From Pachyseris speciosa (Eukaryota; Cnidaria; Anthozoa; Scleractinia; Pachyseridae), in NCBI GenBank assembly GCA_016490735.1, contig JAEMWC010000129.1, forward strand, positions 1,068,501 through 1,132,500: DNA of 64,000 bases. The letters run 5' to 3'. Positions 58,192 through 64,000 of the stretch are shown piece by piece. Position numbers and translations under genes: made by a program. The notes below the pieces were generated by a model. The model was not told the origin of the DNA and ran no database searches. It worked only from the letters and a program-made list of their open reading frames with translations. Numbering within the stretch: the stretch's first letter is position 1; the number at the start of each line of letters is the position of its first letter.

Positions 58192-59321
58192 CTTGCTTTC
58201 TCTGATGAGGTTTGTTGCTTCGCGGATACTTATGCGCGCGAAACTGCACGACACGTGCGCGCGGTTCGCTTTATTATGGAAACAAGTTTCGAGACGTCAT
58301 GACGGGAACAGACGTAAATAATCACAGCCAATCAAAATTGGTCAGTCAACAAGAACAATAAAGAGCATTCAAAGAGTGGAATTTACATTTGACCAACTGC
58401 CACTATTGATAAAAATTTGTGTTGGTTCTTGCCTTGCTTTGGAATTCGCTAATACTGTGCTGATCTGTTTCGGAGGGTGTCTCGAGACGTAAGGTCAACT
58501 CTGTTAGATCCATCCACAGATAAATGTCCCGTGTGATAAAATTTCGCGCCACTCTTGTACTTTACCGCACCCAAAAGAGTAGCTGAATTGTTTGCAAAGT
58601 GATGGTAAATTATGTCACTTTACTTCTACAAACTCACGCACATCTGTCACGCGAACTCCAAGAACGTTTGCTCTGCTCAAATTGGAACTAATGATGATCG
58701 CAGCATGTAGCGTCCTATTATTTTTTAACATATATATATATATTTTTTAACATACACACCAAGAGATCTCCTGTTTCCCCCGTAAGCAAAGGCGTTTTTC
58801 AGCGACGTACTGCAACCGGAAGTGGACGTTTCTCATTTCTGGGCAGCAATTGTGAACAAATTTTCAAGTAATTCGTCTCTGTAAGAGTAAAGACGCTTAG
58901 TAATCCAAATGTGGTAGCACCAAGGCGAGTAAGAACAGAAAACGCTTCATTTTCGGTTGACGTTCGTGGCTCAAAAACGCCGGTGTACATACATACATAC
59001 ATACATTTATTGAAGCTCCCTTTACAGGGCTTTTCAGCCACAATATATTAAAACTAGTAGTAATCGTAGATTAGAAAGTGCGTTCGAGTATTGGTAGGTT
59101 TGGTATGTTAACCCTAAAACCACCATATGGAGGGCCATGTGGTCCATGATGATCTTTGAAGTCAAGTCAAGTTTAAGTTCAAGTTTATTAAAATAAACAA
59201 CATAATACAAAACAGCGCTAACCCGCAAAAAGCTAAGGCTAATCTAGGTGGGTAGCGGGTAGGACTGTTTAAAGAGGAAGTATAATAATTGTGAGTATGG
59301 GATAAGTGAAGAGATAAAATA
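58192..59321. promoter_or_regulatory. 5' flank and probable promoter of the second SLC7 gene
   Basis: The first 100 bp upstream of the ATG are CpG-rich (TATGCGCGCGAAACTGCACG). An inverted CCAAT (AGCCAATCAAAATTGGTCAG) is at about 58325. Farther out are a short TATATATA run (58731-58742), a CATACATACATACATACATT array (about 58988-59006) and AGTTCAAGTTTATTAAAATA at about 59175, which look like minus-strand LINE tails. Confidence 0.4.
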
Positions 59322-60045
59322 CCGTATTTATTCACTTATAAGGCGCACTCGGTTATAAGACGCACCCTAAACTTTCGAAGACGATTGTGAGAAGTAAGCA
59401 AAATGAAAATTTCACCTAAATACCCTGTTATAAGGCGCACCCAGAATTACGGGAAATTTTGTTGACCACGTTCGCTGTACTCACAACAATTTGCTTCCAA
59501 AAGCTACTACTTTCACTCTCAAAACAAAAGCGAAAAAGTCACACATTACGAACAATAGCAAAAAAGTCACACATGGACAATAGCATAAAAGTCACACTTT
59601 GTAAACAGAGTTTTAAGTTATGAACACTAATTGATCCGTTTTTATGTTTATAAACAATACTCATCTGACAGATTTTTCATTCATCAGTTGCAAAACTCAT
59701 CTTAATCTTCGAGCATTCATTCACCGTACGGTAGATTTTCAGTAATTATGCCAAGCACTCGTCGTCATTCCTATGATCTAAACTTCAAGTTGAAGATCGT
59801 AGCAGAAGCGGAAGCCGTGAGCAACAATCGTGAAATTGCTCGCGAAATATGGCATATGGTCCGTAAATGGAGACACCGACAGTATGTCTTGTTCGATAAA
59901 CAGAGTTTCACGGTCGTCCTAGCAGTGAAGGCAGATGGCGAGAAACTTCCACCGAAAGTGATATTCAAAGGTGTTCGTTAGCTACAAATCGAGGTGCTCA
60001 GGAGAATGCAGGATTCTGTATACAAGAACGCCTGGATGGACGAAG
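59322..60045 (+). mobile_element. Internally deleted pogo/Tigger-like transposon
   Basis: The left end has ACCGTATTTATTCACTTATA with AGGCGCACTCGGTTATAAGA, the repeated TTATAAGRCGCACC subterminal motif of pogo/Tigger elements. It holds a broken transposase at 59748. No matching right TIR is seen; similarity to the family seems to stop near 60045. Confidence 0.65.
59748..60045 (+). pseudogene. pogo/Tigger transposase remnant (HTH fused to DDE part)
   Basis: From the ATG at 59748 the frame reads MPSTRRHSYDLNFKLKIVAE, a CENP-B-type N-terminal helix-turn-helix, then MVRKWRHRQYVLFDK. It jumps directly to SFTVVLAVKADGEKLPPKV, part of the DDE_1 catalytic core, and stops at 59981. Further family-like residues (RRMQDSVYKNAWMDE) follow in another frame. 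Most of the transposase is deleted at the VLF/DKQ junction, so it cannot be active. Confidence 0.75.
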
Positions 60046-60535
60046 GTTTGTTCTTTTTCCTTTATCATTTTCGGAGTATTTAATGGCGGCCATGCCATTT
60101 TTGCCACATTTCGTGGGAGCGAGGTTGTTTCTGACGTCAATCATTTCAAGCACGTGCTTTTTAGCATGCTCGCTCTTTGCTGAAATCACCTCGGCATTGT
60201 TTGCGAAGTTGTTCGCCGTAGCAGCACTTATCGAAGTTGTTTTTCTTAGCATCTGTAGTTCGTTAAATTTGCTTTTAATTTGCGGTTTGGGATGACAAGG
60301 AAGAAGAAGCATATACAAGCACGTTGAATAAATAAATAAATAAATATATATATATATATATAGAATAAATAAACAAATAAACACTAAAAGCACATTGACA
60401 GCATCTTGGAAAGCCTCAAAAATATCAACTTTGACTAACACGATATTAAAACATAGTTTCTGAAAATAGTTGTAGCAGCAACGAACAAATTATTGTAGAA
60501 ATCGGCAATTGTTTGATACGGTGGCCCATACCTGC
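60046..60535. other. Stretch between the Tigger relic and the minisatellite
   Basis: Opposed open frames overlap here: plus 60083-60295 (hydrophobic, from MAAMPFLPHF) and minus 60310 down to about 60000 (charged, with MLRKTTSISAATANNFANNA). One may be a small gene, but neither has a recognisable domain. A (AAAT)n/(TA)n microsatellite lies at 60327-60361. Confidence 0.35.
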
Positions 60536-60990
60536 CACGGCAAAACTTACTTTTCCACGGCAAAACTTACTTTTCCACGGCAAAACTTACTTTTCCACGG
60601 CAAAACTTACTTTCTCACGGCAAAACTTACTTTTCCACGGCAAAACTTACTTTCTCACGGCAAAACTTACTTTTCCACGGCAAAACTTACTTTCTCACGG
60701 CAAAACTTACTTTTCCACGGCAAAACTTACTTTCTCACGGCAAAACTTACTTTTCCACGGCAAAACTTACTTTCTCACGGCAAAACTTAATTTTCCACGG
60801 CAAAACTTACTTTCTCACGGCAAAACTTACTTTTCCACGGCAAAACTTACTTTCTCACGGCAAAACTTACTTTTCCACGGCAAAACTTACTTTCCACGGC
60901 AAAACTTACTTTTCCACGGCAAAACTTACTTTCTCACGGCAAAACTTTCTTTCCACGGCAAAACTTTCTTTCTCACGGCAAAACTTTTTC
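60536..60990 (+). repeat. 20-bp minisatellite with 40-bp higher-order alternation
   Basis: About 22 copies of CACGGCAAAACTTACTTTTC. The first three are type A (CTTTTCCACGG). Then type B (CTTTCTCACGG) and A alternate in about seven BABA pairs, so the real period there is 40 bp. The last units degrade, with a 19-bp copy and TTTCTTTC variants. Long open frames across it are produced by the array and are not genes. It ends 80 bp upstream of the HECT gene's proposed start. Confidence 0.97.
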
Positions 60991-61073
60991 CTCGGCTAGC
61001 TTCCAGTTTCTCTCTGCCTGCAGTTTCCCGCACTTATGTAGATCCGGGAACTTCGTAATGTTTGCTCGGCAAC

Positions 61074-63772
61074 ATGGCGGACGCAGAAGATTTTGTGTAA
61101 TATTTCCTTTGAAATTTGTTTTGATTATTGTTCTTTTTTTACAATTTCAAACGCTGGAAAAACCTTTAATTTATGTAACGTTCCATTGGCGGTTGTTTAA
61201 TTCCCAGTTTATCGCTACGTCGGGACAGAGTCAGTGTCTCCTCTACTAACTCTGGTCGGGAAAATGTTCCTCGTAAATTGATGTGCAGGGACTCTTGATA
61301 GTGACACAGATTTATTAGGTTTCGTTTTCTCAGGGAGACGAGTAATGAAAGCGATTAAGTGATAATTAAGTGATAATAAAAGCAATAATTAAGGTTAAAT
61401 GAATGGAACCTAGTGGAAAGTGTTCCTAAGATTCTTATTGTTTTCGCATTAACTGGTGTAGACGCTCCATTGAACTTAAACTTCTCAGTTCAGTGTATAA
61501 CCTCAAGCCAACGACGTGTTACATCGAAATCCAAAAGTCCAACGCGCAAAGTACTTGTGCAACACTGCAAAACTGGTTCCTCCTCAATCCTTATTCCAGT
61601 GTTAGTGAAACCTTTTTGAATGATCATTTACAAGGTTACATTTGAATATCATGATCTGGAGGGTTATGTTATGTAATACATCAGAAAGTAATGAAGTACT
61701 TACTTGCGGGGAACACTCCATGGAAGCTTATGTACAGTATATTTTCTGTTTATTACACGTAGGTTTTGTACATCTTGTTCAGTAAAACAAAGAAGGAGTG
61801 CAAAATTTTGCTGGAAATGTGGCTCTCCAGTTCAGTGTGGCTTATCTGTTGCGGAAGCAAGCACTAGTCAGAGTGCAAAACTTTCCTTTGGGAAGCCAGT
61901 TCTAAATCAAGCCAAGTCATTTGAAGATTATATGAGTTGCAAAAAAAAGCAACACCAATTTCGTCCAAGAAAGAAGAGTAAAGTGAATCCTGATGAAACC
62001 GTAACTGTTTCAATTGGCCTGATGAGAATGGTGGAAAACGACTTAAAACCAGTCTGGGGAAAGCGGCTACCTATTCAAGTTCCAAAATCAGCTAGCTATG
62101 CCAGAATCTTAGGCAGAGGAATTGAAAAGTGGGCCGCATTTGATACTGGAAGTTTGATGGTAGCCATGCCCTCTGTCTACCAGGCCAAGAAGAAGATTTC
62201 CAGCTTGAAAAGTATAAGACGGAACTTGGAAAAGATTATAAGAGAATAACCATGTACCTGTGCACAACTGCTGATTTTGAAATGTCTGAAGGAACCGATA
62301 TTACAGAATCAGAACCAAGTGATTCTATGCCCACTCCTGTGTATGAAAGTTCCTTGCCATCTCAGTTATCAGGAAGCTCTCTTGACAAGACTGACACTAG
62401 TACTCCACCCATAAGCTGCCATTCTTCAAGTGGTGAAAAGTTAGGTGAAGCAAGTACAAGCATTCAACCATTACAACAGCAGATAGTAGAAGATGGCAAA
62501 TTAGCAAATTTACTTCAAGAATGGGAAAATGACAATGACTGTTTTCTTGATTTTCCTGACCATACTACCTCTGATTTGACCTCACCCACTGCTTTGTCAT
62601 CACCAAATGAAGTCGTCAAACTGCTGGCACAAAGAGTGGATCAAACACAAGAGTTTTTTCTTGTATCTCGCCGTGCTGCACTCTTCACAAGGACACTTGC
62701 GTTATGGCAAAGGCAGGCCCAAAAAAATCCACCCGGTGGTGTTCTAAGAGTCCATTACAGTGGTGAGGCTGGAATTGATACTGGCGCCATGTCCCAAGAA
62801 TTCTTAGCGCAAGTTATTACTGACATGGGGAGGGAGATGTTCCCAGATGGCAGTCCTGCAGACTCCACCTATCATGTTCAAAATGGGAACTTCCGCACTT
62901 GTGGAGAAATTGTGGCAGTTTCTTTGGCTCAAGGTGGGCCTCCACCTTGCTTTCTTGAGCAGTGTGCATATGACTCAATGTTAAACAGTGTTGACATGGT
63001 TAACATTCAAGAGGCAGATTTGACTACAAAGGAGCAAACACATCTAAATGATATAAAGGAAGATTGTGAGAACTACTCTGATATGATCTTGGAACATGGA
63101 TACACTGGAGTGATTGACGAGAAACATGTGGATGACATCATACGATCTGTAAAAGTAAGCCTAGTTAATCGCAGAATGTTGTATATGAAAGAATTCTTTA
63201 CAGGAATGTCCATCTATGGATTGGCAGAGTTGATGAAGAGCAACCCATCAGCATGCCAACCATTGTTTGTTGATGGAAGTTTCAAGGAACAACTGGCACC
63301 GGATGCTAACTATTTTTTCTCCATAATGAGCCCACAGTATTCACCAACAGGTTCTGTACGCAGACACATTGAAGAAAATGTCATGGATCATTTCCAGGAT
63401 TGCTTAAATTTGTGTGAAGATGCTAATATTGTGGGTCACGCTGCAGCAGTTGGTTATAAGGATGACACCCTTGACAGTGGACTTGAACAAGGAAGAGAAA
63501 TATTTGAAAATCCAGATTTAACTGTGGCAGGTGTTATGGGATGGTTAACTGGTCAAAGGCACAGGCCAGTAAATAACCAAAAGCTCAGTGTGACTGTTTA
63601 TTTTAACCATGACTGCTTAAAGCACAACCCAAATCACAAAATATGCTTTCCTATTGTAGGGGCTTGTGCCAAGGAAATTACCTTCCCTGTGGCACACATG
63701 ACCTCATTTGCTGAGTTCAAAGAGGTCTTTATCCTTGCCTTTTCTAAAGGGCAGGCTTTTGCTAAACCTTAG
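61074..63772 (+). CDS. Zinc-ribbon plus HECT-domain (G2E3-like) protein, one frame break
   Basis: Exon 1, 61074-61096 (MADAEDF), splices via GT/GTAATA to an acceptor at 61762, then a single long exon to the stop at 63772. Cys10, Cys13, Cys24 and Cys27 (CTSC and CWKC) form a zinc ribbon. The first frame runs open to 62249, and a second to 63772 carries the HECT fold: RVHYSGEAGIDTGAMSQEFL (N-lobe start), FFTGMSIYGLAELM, and a C-lobe with the catalytic-type Cys in VGACAKEITFPVAH, 34 residues from the end. The second frame is also protein-like upstream of its first ATG (GQEEDFQLEKYKTELGKDYK), so the true switch is near 62177-62182, a net -1/+2 change. HECT ligases transfer ubiquitin. This G2E3-like type is much expanded in corals (family knowledge). 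It is a pseudogene or has an assembly error. Confidence 0.7.
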
Positions 63773-64000
63773 GTCTAGATTATGTTGTTCAGACCATATT
63801 GTGAAAAACAAAATGTGGCACAAAGGCATTTTTTTCTCTGGATTTAATACTTTAGGTGTTGTGTTGTTTGAGTTCCTTTTCCCCTAAATGTTGTAACATT
63901 ATTTTTTTTAGCCATACACTGATAGTTCTTTATTGCAATTAAAAACACTGCTGCATGTTATTTCAATCAAATCATCAAATGCTGAGATGATAGTTCCAGT
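63773..64000. other. 3' flank of the HECT gene
   Basis: AT-rich untranslated sequence after the stop, including a T-rich run (63902-63910). There is no clear AATAAA and no further gene before the window ends. Confidence 0.6.

Noticed and set aside
60536..60990. CRISPR-like regular repeats
   Set aside because: The 20-bp units are directly adjacent without unique spacers and lie in a eukaryotic intergenic region.
60509..61058. Two long overlapping plus-strand open frames with KTYFSTAKLTF-type repeats
   Set aside because: They are produced by the 20-bp minisatellite, which has no stop in these frames. There is no other protein-like sequence.

Overview
The window is animal nuclear DNA. The genes are split by GT-AG introns, the sequence is AT-rich, and long introns are packed with DNA-transposon remnants, CR1/L2-like LINE tails and a tRNA-derived SINE. 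The mix of SLC7 transporters, a Myb/SANT-like Glu/Lys-rich protein, a G2E3-like HECT gene and a tyrosine-recombinase relic points to a cnidarian, probably a stony coral or other hexacoral. That assignment is inference from gene style, not from a marker gene.

Layout. At 736-1423 (minus) lies a Myb/SANT-like gene with one homopolymer frame break. Head-to-head with it, a complete ten-exon SLC7 light-chain amino-acid transporter runs 2769-21568 (plus). From 21569 to about 32487 there is no confident gene, only 3' flank, SINEs and MITEs. A second SLC7 paralogue runs on the minus strand from 58191 down to 32488, tail-to-tail with the first. Exons 2-8 of the two genes have identical lengths and phases (126, 100, 45, 124, 104, 97, 156 nt), so they are an inverted duplicate pair. 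The final coding exon of the second gene was not found.

The introns of the second SLC7 gene hold other genes. Intron 6 (36224-40987) contains an antisense gene for an unrecognised signal-peptide/anchor protein with tryptophan-rich 11-residue repeats. Intron 1 (46709-57647) contains a 3969-bp unit with 14-bp inverted ends and a 5-bp target duplication. That unit carries coiled-coil/TM coding exons on plus and a candidate first exon on minus. The same intron also holds a dead tyrosine-recombinase element.

Right of the SLC7 gene are a deleted pogo/Tigger copy (about 59322-60045), a 20-bp minisatellite with 40-bp higher-order structure (60536-60990), and a zinc-ribbon plus HECT-domain gene (61074-63772) with one frame break.

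The two transporters would act at the plasma membrane as light chains disulphide-linked to an SLC3-type heavy chain. None of the other genes has an evident functional link to them.
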